DNA of 8,440 nucleotides from Bacteroidota bacterium (GCA_023412765.1 JAEZBX010000118.1:1-8440), one strand, 5' to 3'. Numbered from the stretch's first letter, positions 1 through 6,448 are shown. Made by a program: numbers and translations. The notes: generated by a model from the letters alone, not told the origin.

Positions 1-734
1 AGCACTTCGGCAGCCTGCTCTTTGTAATCCCAGCTTCTCCATAGAATCGACGAGCATGATTCCGGTGAAATCACAGAGTACCATGTGTTTTCAAGCATCA
101 AAACCCGGTCACCTATCGCGATACCCAAAGCACCGCCAGAAGCTCCCTCACCAATCACAAGGCATATAACTGGAACCTTCAACATGAACATATCTTTCAG
201 GTTGCGCGCGATCGCTTCACCTTGTCCGCGCTCTTCCGCGCCAAGGCCAGGGAAAGCGCCGGGTGTATCGATAAATGTCACGATCGGTTTGTTGAACTTT
301 TCAGCCAGCTTCATAAGGCGCAAAGCCTTGCGATATCCCTCCGGGTTGGCCATTCCGAAGTTTCTCATCTGACGCTGTTTGGTATTGCGTCCCTTCTGGT
401 GACCGATGAGCATAAACGTTTGGCCGTCAATACTTCCGAACCCTCCTACCATAGCTTTGTCATCTGCAACGTTACGATCGCCATGAAGCTCAATGAAGTC
501 AGTGGTGATCTCGTAGATATAGTCGAGGGTATAGGGACGGTCGGGATGCCTTGATAGCTGAACCCTTTGCCATCCCGTCAGGTTAGAAAAAGTTTCTTTC
601 TTGAGTTCTAAGATCTTCTTTTCCAGGGCCTTAACGGCTGCCTGTAGCTCCGGATCGCTATTGCTGGTAAGGTGCGTCATATCACCAAGTTTTGCCTCCA
701 GCTCCGCGATTGGTTTTTCAAAGTCCAATAGCAT
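1..734 (-). CDS. accA: Acetyl-CoA carboxylase carboxyltransferase subunit alpha (3' end cut by window edge)
   Basis: AccA pairs with AccD to move the carboxyl group from carboxybiotin on BCCP to acetyl-CoA, giving malonyl-CoA for fatty-acid synthesis in the cytosol. Reading leftwards from the ATG at 734-732, the protein starts MLLDFEKPIAELEAKLGDM, the classic AccA N-terminal helix. It continues with RHPDRPYTLDYI, the GHQKGRNTKQ and NFGMANPEGYRKALRL blocks, FIDTPGAFPG, AEERGQGEAIARNL, and the oxyanion-hole motif GEGASGGALGIA (about residues 195-206). It ends at the edge within YSVISPESCSSILWRSWDYK. 244 codons are present. The family is usually about 315-320 residues, so roughly the last 75 are outside the window. 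The start is fixed by alignment with the family N-terminus and by a promoter 17 bases upstream. No Shine-Dalgarno is visible, as is common in Bacteroidota. The gene appears intact. Plus-strand open frames across this stretch are shadows. Confidence 0.97.
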   Translation of the reverse strand, partial: MLLDFEKPIAELEAKLGDMTHLTSNSDPELQAAVKALEKKILELKKETFSNLTGWQRVQLSRHPDRPYTLDYIYEITTDFIELHGDRNVADDKAMVGGFGSIDGQTFMLIGHQKGRNTKQRQMRNFGMANPEGYRKALRLMKLAEKFNKPIVTFIDTPGAFPGLGAEERGQGEAIARNLKDMFMLKVPVICLVIGEGASGGALGIAIGDRVLMLENTWYSVISPESCSSILWRSWDYKEQAAEV

Positions 735-750
735 AGAATTGATTTGGGCA

Positions 751-758
751 CAAAGTTA
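751..758 (-). promoter_or_regulatory. Bacteroidota-type -7 promoter element for accA
   Basis: On the minus strand this reads TAACTTTG, a full match to the Bacteroidota -7 consensus TAnnTTTG. It lies 16 bases before the accA start codon, so transcription would start around position 745 with a leader of only about 10-12 bases. No clear TTTG/TTG -33 box is seen at the expected distance. That place is occupied by the first copies of the heptamer array at 773-814. The element is seen directly; the start site is inferred. Confidence 0.6.
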
Positions 759-772
759 TAAGGATTGGTTAG

Positions 773-814
773 TTATTCGTTATTCGTTATTCGTTATTCG
801 TTACTCGTTATTCG
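773..814. repeat. Tandem heptamer array, six copies of TTATTCG
   Basis: Six head-to-tail 7-bp units lie at 773-779, 780-786, 787-793, 794-800, 801-807 and 808-814. Five are TTATTCG and the fifth is TTACTCG. The array begins 15 bp upstream of the accA -7 element, so it covers the -33 region and DNA further upstream. A unit length of 7 would be frame-shifting if translated, and the array lies outside any convincing gene. It resembles the short tandemly repeated heptamers known between genes in several bacterial groups. Confidence 0.85.
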
Positions 815-872
815 TCCTACTTCATTTTTCGATCAAAGTATACCGACGGTTAGGATTACCCTAAATAATTAC

Positions 873-906
873 ATATACCGTATACCCTATACCTCTTCCC
901 TATTCC
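873..906. repeat. Degenerate heptamer repeats NTATACC / CTATTCC
   Basis: Units ATATACC, GTATACC and CTATACC are contiguous (873-893). A degenerate unit follows, then CTATTCC (900-906). The period is again 7 and the core TAT(A/T)CC is shared with the repeats at 5903-5974. It sits in the 223-bp gap between the DUF4249 gene and accA. I see no gene and no strong terminator hairpin in that gap; a short TTAGG/CCTAA stem at 850-864 is too weak to call. Confidence 0.55.
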
Positions 907-957
907 TTCCCTCCCACCTGCCGTCTTCACATTAGTAAGAATTAGTTGCCAAAAAAA

Positions 958-2100
958 TTACTTTCGCCACCAGGTGGGCCTGACGTTGACAGCATCGCCT
1001 TTGGAATATCGTGGACAGTATTTGCATTCGCACGCTGCAAAGGCCGGATTAGGTTCCTCCGGGCAATCTCCTCTGACGGGTGGGCCATAATTAGTTTCAC
1101 AGCCTTTTTTAAAAGTGTTTTCAACGCGGTAATCCAGTTCACTGACATTAAAATACCAACGCGTCGCCTGCTCCTGCATCACACCAAAATATCCCACTAC
1201 TTTTTTTTCACCGGACCATGACTCAATATTCGACTTCAAATTAAAAGGTGGTTTATCTACCAGCACATTCCCTTCGTTTTGATCGTACATTTCTTTCATG
1301 AAAAAGTAGTTTTCCTCGTTCATCGCAAATTGCTGAATGAGAACCGAAAAGTCGTCAAGGATTCTTTCATTGTGCAAAGTTGGAATTCGGAAAAGAGGCT
1401 TGTCGTAGCCGCCCGCGTTATCCACCTGTAGGCCATAGGTACTTATATAGTCTTTGCTCGTAACCCAACAAGTATGTCCTGGTCGCGTTGCGCTGGGTGA
1501 CAATGGTGCTACATAGACCCACATCGGAGAAAATTTCCAATGATAAAAAATGGAATTTCCCGTGGGATTCGGCTTTAGGGAAATGTATGATTCTATTTCC
1601 TTCACGGTCCGCAATACATTCTTGCCTGCCTCTACAAGATACTTTTCACTTTCAGTTTGCCGGAAACCAACGGACCCGATAGGCGGAACCTGGACATTGG
1701 GAATGCTTTGCCATGAAGATTCGTAATCGTCTTCTTCGGTAACGATGCGAAGTCGGTACTGCACCCCCGGCGTCGCCTTAAAGGTGGAGTCCTGTAATTG
1801 GTAAAGTCCCCGCTCTGTAGCAGAATGATTGTATACCCATTGATCGCCGGTCTCATTCTCTACCATTACCAAGGCGTCTGTTACTGGCTCAGGTAGAGTA
1901 TTGGTCACATCGGTCGTTTGCGTGAGACGCACGCTAAAGTATCTGCCGTCTGATGGGTAGCTTCGGGTGTCTTCAAACGATTTGTCAGAAATATACCCTT
2001 CTACAACTAATGCTGGAGCGTTATCGGGAATAACAAAAGTGTAGGGCTCGATACAACTAAAAACAATGAGAAAAATTCCAAGAAACTTCAGGGCCCTCAT
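958..2100 (-). CDS. DUF4249-family outer-membrane-type lipoprotein
   Basis: 380 residues from the ATG at 2100. A start 14 codons upstream (2142) is open, but it would put charged residues before the signal peptide, so the internal Met is preferred. The N-terminus MRALKFLGIFLIVFSC is a lipoprotein signal with lipid-carrying Cys16, followed by IEPY. Residues 30-130 look like the beta-sandwich typical of DUF4249 (LVVEGYISD, FSVRLTQTTDV, VTDALVMVEN, GLYQLQDSTFKATPGVQYRLRI). The later VVGYFGVMQEQATRW also fits the family. The C-terminus is cysteine-rich (Cys 334, 346, 357, 359, 362) and ends RPTWWRK, like the family's usual C-x-C...KPxFW tail. These lipoproteins are often encoded beside a TonB-dependent receptor and are thought to be surface or periplasmic partners. 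No receptor is next to this one. The specific substrate is unknown. Confidence 0.85.
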   Translation of the reverse strand: MRALKFLGIFLIVFSCIEPYTFVIPDNAPALVVEGYISDKSFEDTRSYPSDGRYFSVRLTQTTDVTNTLPEPVTDALVMVENETGDQWVYNHSATERGLYQLQDSTFKATPGVQYRLRIVTEEDDYESSWQSIPNVQVPPIGSVGFRQTESEKYLVEAGKNVLRTVKEIESYISLKPNPTGNSIFYHWKFSPMWVYVAPLSPSATRPGHTCWVTSKDYISTYGLQVDNAGGYDKPLFRIPTLHNERILDDFSVLIQQFAMNEENYFFMKEMYDQNEGNVLVDKPPFNLKSNIESWSGEKKVVGYFGVMQEQATRWYFNVSELDYRVENTFKKGCETNYGPPVRGDCPEEPNPAFAACECKYCPRYSKGDAVNVRPTWWRK

Positions 2101-2259
2101 AAAACAGTCTATCCGCCTTTGTTCGTATTTAAAGGGTCGCAAAATACCGATTTAACAGATAATCGCCAGCAATCGAAAACCAGAGACTAAAAATTTACAA
2201 CAATTTGGGATATCCGTCGACCGATGAGCGCGATTCGGTATCGGGGCTATCCAAAACAT

Positions 2260-2272
2260 CCCCCTTCGGGGG
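2260..2272. repeat. G/C hairpin with UUCG-type loop in a divergent promoter region
   Basis: CCCCCTTCGGGGG can fold as a 4-bp C/G stem with a TTCG tetraloop, or as a 5-bp stem with a 3-base loop. It lies between two divergent genes (DUF4249 to the left, the FDFWVGTWD protein to the right), so it cannot terminate either. No T-tract follows on either strand. It could be a short dispersed palindrome, a structured leader, or the mark of an untraced RNA. The rest of 2101-2327 shows no gene. A near -7 match on the minus strand (TATTTTG, 2140-2146) is one base short of consensus. Confidence 0.5.
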
Positions 2273-2327
2273 TATGGAATAGTAGCAGTAGCATCTTATT
2301 TTTAATGGAGCTTAAACCCTTGGAGTT

Positions 2328-2828
2328 ATGCGCATCCTACTGGTTCTTTTGATTTTGATATCGCCGGCTATAAAAGCCCAGTCGTTAAAGCTACAAGACT
2401 CTACCCTTTTCGATTTTTGGGTCGGCACCTGGGATCTGACGTGGACAAACAGCAAAGGCCAGATAGAAAGGGGTACCAACCACATTGAAAAAATTCTTGA
2501 TGGGAAAGTGATTCAGGAAAATTTCAGTTTTAGCGATGGAACATTTAAAGGTACAAGCATTAGCGTTTACAACAGCGCGAAAAAAACATGGCATCAGGCA
2601 TGGGCAGACACACAAGGAAGTTATTTTGATTTTGAAGGAGACGTAGAAGGCGAAAAAAGGATTTTCAAGACTCGAGTCAAAGAGCAAGGTGGGCAGAAGA
2701 TCATTCAGAGGATGGTGTTCTATGAAATCAAGTCCGATTCACTCACATGGGATTGGGAAATGAGCAAGGACGGCGGCGTGACCTGGCAGCTGCAATGGAG
2801 GATAAACTATGTCCGAAGAACGACCTGA
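2328..2828 (+). CDS. Secreted FDFWVGTWD-motif protein (DUF1579-like)
   Basis: 166 residues. The signal peptide MRILLVLLILISPAIKAQ is probably cleaved after about residue 17, and no lipobox is present. The mature part starts with the family signature LFDFWVGTWDL (residues 27-37). It continues with the pattern of small beta-barrel DUF1579-like proteins: N..EKILDGKVIQENF, SISVYNSAKKTWHQAW, DFEGDV, and a closing WDWEMSKDGGVTWQLQWRINY. Some related proteins resemble lipocalin or nitrobindin barrels, but no ligand can be read from this sequence. A GGAG lies only two bases before the ATG, too close for a normal Shine-Dalgarno. The last residues (RRTT, stop) overlap the start of an orphan SnoaL-like fragment, so the final few codons may come from a deletion junction. 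The core looks complete. Confidence 0.8.
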   Translation: MRILLVLLILISPAIKAQSLKLQDSTLFDFWVGTWDLTWTNSKGQIERGTNHIEKILDGKVIQENFSFSDGTFKGTSISVYNSAKKTWHQAWADTQGSYFDFEGDVEGEKRIFKTRVKEQGGQKIIQRMVFYEIKSDSLTWDWEMSKDGGVTWQLQWRINYVRRTT

Positions 2829-2988
2829 TGGCATTGAAACATCCGAACCTCTGGTTGCTGGTAACAGCATTGCCTTCACATTAGCAATGGACATCACAAT
2901 GAAAGGCCAGGGTCGAATGAAGGCCCCGGAACTTTGTGTCTACGAGGTAAAAGACGGTAAAATTATTAGAGAACAATTCTTTGTCTGA
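2809..2988 (+). pseudogene. C-terminal remnant of a SnoaL-like (NTF2-fold) protein
   Basis: A 59-codon frame opens at an ATG inside the previous gene (20-bp overlap) and ends TGA at 2986-2988. From about residue 9 it reads IETSEPLVAGNSIAFTLAMD, then GQGRMKAPELCVYEVKDGKI and a final IREQFFV. This matches the last third of SnoaL-like proteins of about 110-130 residues, which usually end EVKDGKI-x-x-EQFF. The N-terminal two thirds, including the first helices and most of the cone-shaped pocket, are missing. A stop (TAA, 2803-2805) sits just upstream in this frame. The likeliest history is a deletion that fused the 3' end of the preceding gene to the middle of a SnoaL gene. Translation by coupling at the overlap remains possible, but a 59-residue piece is unlikely to fold as the normal domain. 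Confidence 0.75.
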
Positions 2989-3277
2989 ATTCTATTAAAG
3001 TTATTCTTCAATAAAATTTGTAAAAGGTAGATCGGCGGGGGACATCAACACCTCAACACCTCAACACCGATTTCAACATGTTTTTCCGCACTGAATTTTC
3101 GTGTCAAAACGGGAATTTTCTGAGAGGAAATACCGCAAAAATTCGCAACGAAATTGCCGAAAATCAGTAAGTCCAACTCAACGGCATATAGCCCCATTCA
3201 CCGACCACACACTTCATCGCCTGCGTTTATTGCTGAATGCCCGGGTTACCAGGTATGTATGGCAAAACTAACGCACT
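2989..3277. other. Intergenic region before the SprB-repeat gene
   Basis: No gene is supported in these 289 bases. They hold a triple octamer repeat (3045-3068) and two direct copies of GAATTTTC at 3093-3100 and 3113-3120, exactly 20 bp apart. A small inverted repeat GCAA-N5-TTGC lies at 3145-3157. No exact TAnnTTTG promoter was found; TAAAATTTG (3012-3020) is one base too long. The region should carry the promoter of the large surface-protein gene. Confidence 0.4.
3045..3068. repeat. Three tandem copies of TCAACACC
   Basis: Perfect 8-bp units lie at 3045-3052, 3053-3060 and 3061-3068. They are intergenic and belong to the same general class of short tandem repeats seen elsewhere in the window, but with a different period and sequence. 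Confidence 0.85.
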
Positions 3278-5773
3278 ATGAAACGATGTTTTACCATTCT
3301 AATGTTGTTGCTCGCACTGCAGGCGACGGCAACAAAAAAGAAAAAGCAGTCTAAGACGCCTGCGTGTAGTAGCGACAGCTATTCTACCGAGGTGATCAAG
3401 GAAACGAAAATCTCTGAAACCTGCGTTCAATATGAACTTGAGGTTTCATATGATGGCCCGAAAACGTACGGCCTTTCTCATTATTCCATTGCTATTCCAT
3501 GCGGGAAAATTACGAGCTCATGGAACTCCGAAAGATGGAAAATGGAATTTGGCAAGGACAAGAAGACAGGAGTATATGGTCTTAAAGTCGATGATATCAG
3601 CGGTTTCAACAAAGGCGAAACCTTTAAAGTTAAGTTTACCTGGTGTTCGGATGGATCCTGTGAAAAGGATCTTGGTGTTGTAGCATATAAGTTCGGTCAG
3701 TGTGTTGCCTACGATACGTTGGGTGGTAACGATCCAGATCCTGATCCGGTAGAAACCTGTTCATCTCTCCTGGCATCTCTTGAAAAGAAGAACGCTACCT
3801 GTTCGAATAGCAGCGATGGTGAATTGAAAGTAGTAGTTCAAGAAGGTAAGGAACCTTTCATTTATTCATGGTCGAATGGTTCGAACTCGGAGACTGCACA
3901 AAATCTGAAAGCGGGCGCGTATGCAGTAACTATTAAAGATGCTGATGGAAATATGTTGACACTACACGAAGTGGTTTCGGCGCCATCACCTTTGGTTATT
4001 TCCGAAACAATTATAAATCCAGCGTGTAGCGGTGTTGCAAAAGGATCTATTGAACTTGTTGTATCAGGAGGAACTGGTGCATACAATTTCCAATGGGACA
4101 ACGGATCAAGTTCTCAAAATCAATCTAATTTGATCGGTGGTTTGTATAGTGTGATCGTTACGGACTCAATAGGATGTTCCGCACAAAAGACTTTTATGCT
4201 ATCGAACGGTTCGACATTAGCAGCCGAAGCAATTCTGACACAGCCCTCTTGCCAAAATACCGGAGGAGCGATTGACATAACTCCAATTGGAGGTACTGCA
4301 CCCTATACGTACCGTTGGAATACAGGTGCAACGACTCAGGATCTGCAAAATATTGGTGCCGGATTTTTCCGAGTAACGATAACAGACGCAAACGGATGTT
4401 CAGTTGTGAAGAGCCAGACATTGCAGGCCAACAATACACTGGCGCCAACTTATATCATTACGCCGACCAGCTGTATAGGCGACAACTCAGGTGCGATAGA
4501 TTTGACAGTATCAGGTGGTACTGCTCCTTATACGATTGCATGGGCTGATGGACCGACAACAGAAGACAGGTCAGGCTTGACTGCAGGGAACTACCAAGTT
4601 ACGATTACAGATGCTACCGGCTGTTCAACATTATTAAATCTTAGCGTTAATAAGAAACAACTTGATGTTGTTACTATAGTGAACCAGCCTTCGTGTAGTG
4701 GAGATACCGGATCAATTTCTGTTGATCCTGCTGGAGGTGTTCCTCCTTACACCTACGAGTGGTCTAACGGTAGCACCGGTAACTCTATAGATGGACTGCC
4801 TCCTGGAATGTACTCCGTTACCATCACCGATGGAAGTGGTTGTTCAACCACTCAGTTCTTCGCGATTCTTGAACCGGTTGCAATGCAGGTGTTTGATGAA
4901 GTGACGAATGCACAATGTGGAACTGATGGTTCGTTTGCAATCAACCTTACAGTTTTTGGTGGCAAGTTTCCGTATACCTATGCATGGTCAAATGGTGCAA
5001 CCGACCAGGATATTTCGAATCTGAGCGCTGGTACCTATTCTGTGACTATTAGTGATGCAGGAGGATGTTCTGTGCAAAGATCATTTACGATTGACCCGGT
5101 TCCCGCTGGTGGTGCTTGTTTGATCAATGCTCCTACAGCTCCACTGGTATGTAATTCAGCAGGAAATATTATTACAACTGCGGTTAGCGGTGCCACTACC
5201 TATGCCTGGACTGTAAGCAGTTCGGACAACGGTTGGGTGATCACTTCAGGAAGCAGTGATTCTTCAGCAGTATATACTGTTGGCGCGCCTGGTAGCACAG
5301 CAACCTTTACATTGGTTGTCACGAAAAACGGATGTACACAAACGTGTAGCTTTGAAGTAACCAACACTTGTATCGAACGCGATAACACCGGCGGTGGCGA
5401 TCCAAGCTCAAGCGAACCTTGTAAGCCGACTACTCCTCCTGTAGTGGAAGTACCTGAGCCCCCGAAAGATCCTGAACCAGAGCCAGAACCGGAACAACCT
5501 GGGCACGGTTGCAAGCCGAAAGTTGTTCATGCTTATCCTAATCCATTCAAGGATAAAGTTAAGTTCGAATGGACTGCCACTGGCAATGACCATGTTAAAC
5601 TTGAGATTTACGATAACCGTGGTCACCGTGTAGAGGTGATATACAACGGAAACGTAAAGGCAGGTAACAAGTACTCGTTCGTATGGTCAGAGAACTGTTT
5701 GAAAGATCGATTGTACTACTACCGTTTCACTACCTCGAAAGGTGTTGATCACGGTAAGTTGTATAGGAAATAG
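3278..5773 (+). CDS. Large cell-surface protein with SprB repeats and T9SS type A sorting domain
   Basis: 831 residues. The signal peptide MKRCFTILMLLLALQATA (cut after A-T-A, about 18) is followed by a lysine cluster. Residues 28-145 form a Cys-containing beta-rich domain (LSHYSIAIPCGKI, GVYGLKVDDISGF) that I cannot name. Six SprB-type repeats of about 74 residues follow (about 161-236, 243-310, 317-385, 392-458, 465-532, 540-607), each with GGxxPYxYxWSNG and YSVTITDxxGC patterns. A PKD/Ig-like module (about 616-697) and a Pro/Glu linker (716-744) come next. The C-terminal sorting domain (about 748-831) has HAYPNPF, LEIYDNRGHRVEV, AGNKYSFVW and LYYYRF. In this family the sorting domain directs export by the type IX system and is removed at the cell surface. 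SprB repeats are known from the gliding adhesin SprB, but this protein is far smaller than SprB, so a role in adhesion or gliding is only inferred. A strong terminator follows. Confidence 0.92.
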   Translation: MKRCFTILMLLLALQATATKKKKQSKTPACSSDSYSTEVIKETKISETCVQYELEVSYDGPKTYGLSHYSIAIPCGKITSSWNSERWKMEFGKDKKTGVYGLKVDDISGFNKGETFKVKFTWCSDGSCEKDLGVVAYKFGQCVAYDTLGGNDPDPDPVETCSSLLASLEKKNATCSNSSDGELKVVVQEGKEPFIYSWSNGSNSETAQNLKAGAYAVTIKDADGNMLTLHEVVSAPSPLVISETIINPACSGVAKGSIELVVSGGTGAYNFQWDNGSSSQNQSNLIGGLYSVIVTDSIGCSAQKTFMLSNGSTLAAEAILTQPSCQNTGGAIDITPIGGTAPYTYRWNTGATTQDLQNIGAGFFRVTITDANGCSVVKSQTLQANNTLAPTYIITPTSCIGDNSGAIDLTVSGGTAPYTIAWADGPTTEDRSGLTAGNYQVTITDATGCSTLLNLSVNKKQLDVVTIVNQPSCSGDTGSISVDPAGGVPPYTYEWSNGSTGNSIDGLPPGMYSVTITDGSGCSTTQFFAILEPVAMQVFDEVTNAQCGTDGSFAINLTVFGGKFPYTYAWSNGATDQDISNLSAGTYSVTISDAGGCSVQRSFTIDPVPAGGACLINAPTAPLVCNSAGNIITTAVSGATTYAWTVSSSDNGWVITSGSSDSSAVYTVGAPGSTATFTLVVTKNGCTQTCSFEVTNTCIERDNTGGGDPSSSEPCKPTTPPVVEVPEPPKDPEPEPEPEQPGHGCKPKVVHAYPNPFKDKVKFEWTATGNDHVKLEIYDNRGHRVEVIYNGNVKAGNKYSFVWSENCLKDRLYYYRFTTSKGVDHGKLYRK

Positions 5774-5793
5774 ACGAAGACCCCCCCTGGAGC

Positions 5794-5833
5794 AAAGGCC
5801 TGCTGGATACCATCCGGCGGGCCTTTCTCTTTT
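5794..5833 (+). terminator. Rho-independent terminator of the SprB-repeat gene
   Basis: A 15-bp stem (5794-5808 with 5812-5826) has two G-T wobbles, a 3-base ACC loop and an outer AAAGGCC/GGCCTTT arm. CTCTTTT follows. It starts 20 bases after the TAG stop. On the opposite strand the stem is followed by only three T, so it mainly serves the plus strand. Confidence 0.88.
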
Positions 5834-5902
5834 GAGAAATAATGCTATCGGCCACTGGCGTGGGATATTGGGTGATGGGTATTCCTTTGTCAATTAGAAA
5901 AA

Positions 5903-5974
5903 GGAATACGGAATAGGGAATAAGGAATAGAATGGGATTGCAAAGGGCCACCTTATACCCTATTCCTTTATACC
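5903..5974. repeat. Inverted pair of heptamer repeat blocks (GGAATAN and NTATWCC)
   Basis: The left block is four perfect head-to-tail units GGAATAC, GGAATAG, GGAATAA, GGAATAG (5903-5930). The right block is TTATACC, CTATTCC and TTTATACC (5953-5974) in the opposite sense. Positions 5910-5923 and 5953-5966 are complementary at 13 of 14 bases, so the element can fold into a hairpin with a 29-base loop. The core TATTCC/TATACC is shared with the block at 873-906. It lies between the terminator of the surface-protein gene and the small lipoprotein gene. No gene is supported in 5834-6022. Confidence 0.75.
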
Positions 5975-6022
5975 TTACCTCAAAAACACCTCCAAACAAG
6001 TTATTCGATTACAACCCAACGG

Positions 6023-6130
6023 CTATTGGCTCTTAGCTACGTCGTGTTGTTGTCCGCGGGCGTACTGCGGAGAGGTAGTACTACAGCTGATGATCATGAA
6101 AGCCAGCAACAAGACAATGATTGTTTTCAT
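6023..6130 (-). CDS. Small 35-residue lipoprotein, unknown function
   Basis: Read leftwards from ATG at 6130-6128 to TAG at 6025-6023. The sequence begins MKTIIVLLLAFMIISCSTT and continues SPQYARGQQHDVAKSQ. The first 15 residues are a Lys-headed hydrophobic signal ending in a lipobox (I-I-S-C16), so the mature product would be a lipidated peptide of about 20 residues, hydrophilic and without acidic residues straight after the Cys. Very short lipoproteins of this plan are seen in Bacteroidota and are often missed by gene callers. TAAATTTC on the minus strand (6161-6168) matches the -7 consensus at 7 of 8 positions and would give a short leader of about 25 bases. There is no Shine-Dalgarno. The signal peptide and lipobox are strong for such a short frame, but expression is unproven. 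Confidence 0.62.
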   Translation of the reverse strand: MKTIIVLLLAFMIISCSTTSPQYARGQQHDVAKSQ

Positions 6131-6448
6131 ATAAGATAAGTTAGTGGTACGAGAAGTTAGGAAATTTATGGGCATGCCAATCGGCGGGCGGCAGTTAAAT
6201 TTTTACTTTAGGTACGGGACAAATTCCCAGTTCAGGAAAAGGCTACAATGAATGATATAACCATTTAATTTTTAAATATTTATAAGTGGTTCATTAATTA
6301 AAAAGTTAAGGTAGTCAGAAAGATCCTCCACGGGTATTCACCACTACTACCCACCCTTTTTTTAATCAGACTTTTTCTCGTATCTTAATTAAACCAACCG
6401 AAAGACTTTGGCCGTTACCCCCAACACATTTCCTTTTTCCCATCCAAA
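6131..6448. other. AT-rich divergent intergenic region upstream of the TonB_C/LRR gene
   Basis: No gene is supported. The region separates the small lipoprotein (minus) from the TonB_C/LRR gene (plus), so it should hold both promoters. It contains an AT-rich imperfect inverted repeat: AACCATTTA at 6259-6267 pairs with TAAGTGGTT at 6283-6291, with one G-T wobble. A weak GGGTA/TACCC stem (6332-6352) lies just before a T7 run at 6357-6363, which might act as a poor terminator or attenuator. No exact TAnnTTTG site occurs on the plus strand; TTTG at 6407-6410 lacks the TA. Confidence 0.4.

Noticed and set aside
85..372. Plus-strand open frame of 95 codons
   Set aside because: Antisense shadow of accA; composition follows the reverse complement of conserved accA codons.
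222..554. Plus-strand open frame of 110 codons
   Set aside because: It lies wholly opposite accA, whose minus-strand protein matches its family along the entire length. The plus-strand product has no recognisable features.
773..814. Possible CRISPR array
   Set aside because: Units are 7 bp, contiguous and without spacers, and no cas gene is present.
601..864. Plus-strand open frame of 87 codons with a repeated VIRYSLF string
   Set aside because: It starts antisense to accA and then translates the TTATTCG tandem array; the repetition is a DNA repeat, not a protein repeat.
3154..3354. Plus-strand frame of 66 codons overlapping the start of the surface-protein gene
   Set aside because: It has no signal or family features, and overlaps the signal-peptide region of a much better supported gene in another frame.
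5200..5514. Minus-strand frame with a Gly/Ser-rich stretch
   Set aside because: It is the antisense of the Pro/Glu linker and PKD-like module of the large surface protein.
5730..5999. Minus-strand frames of 68-89 codons after the surface-protein gene
   Set aside because: They read through the terminator hairpin and heptamer repeats and have no recognisable protein features.
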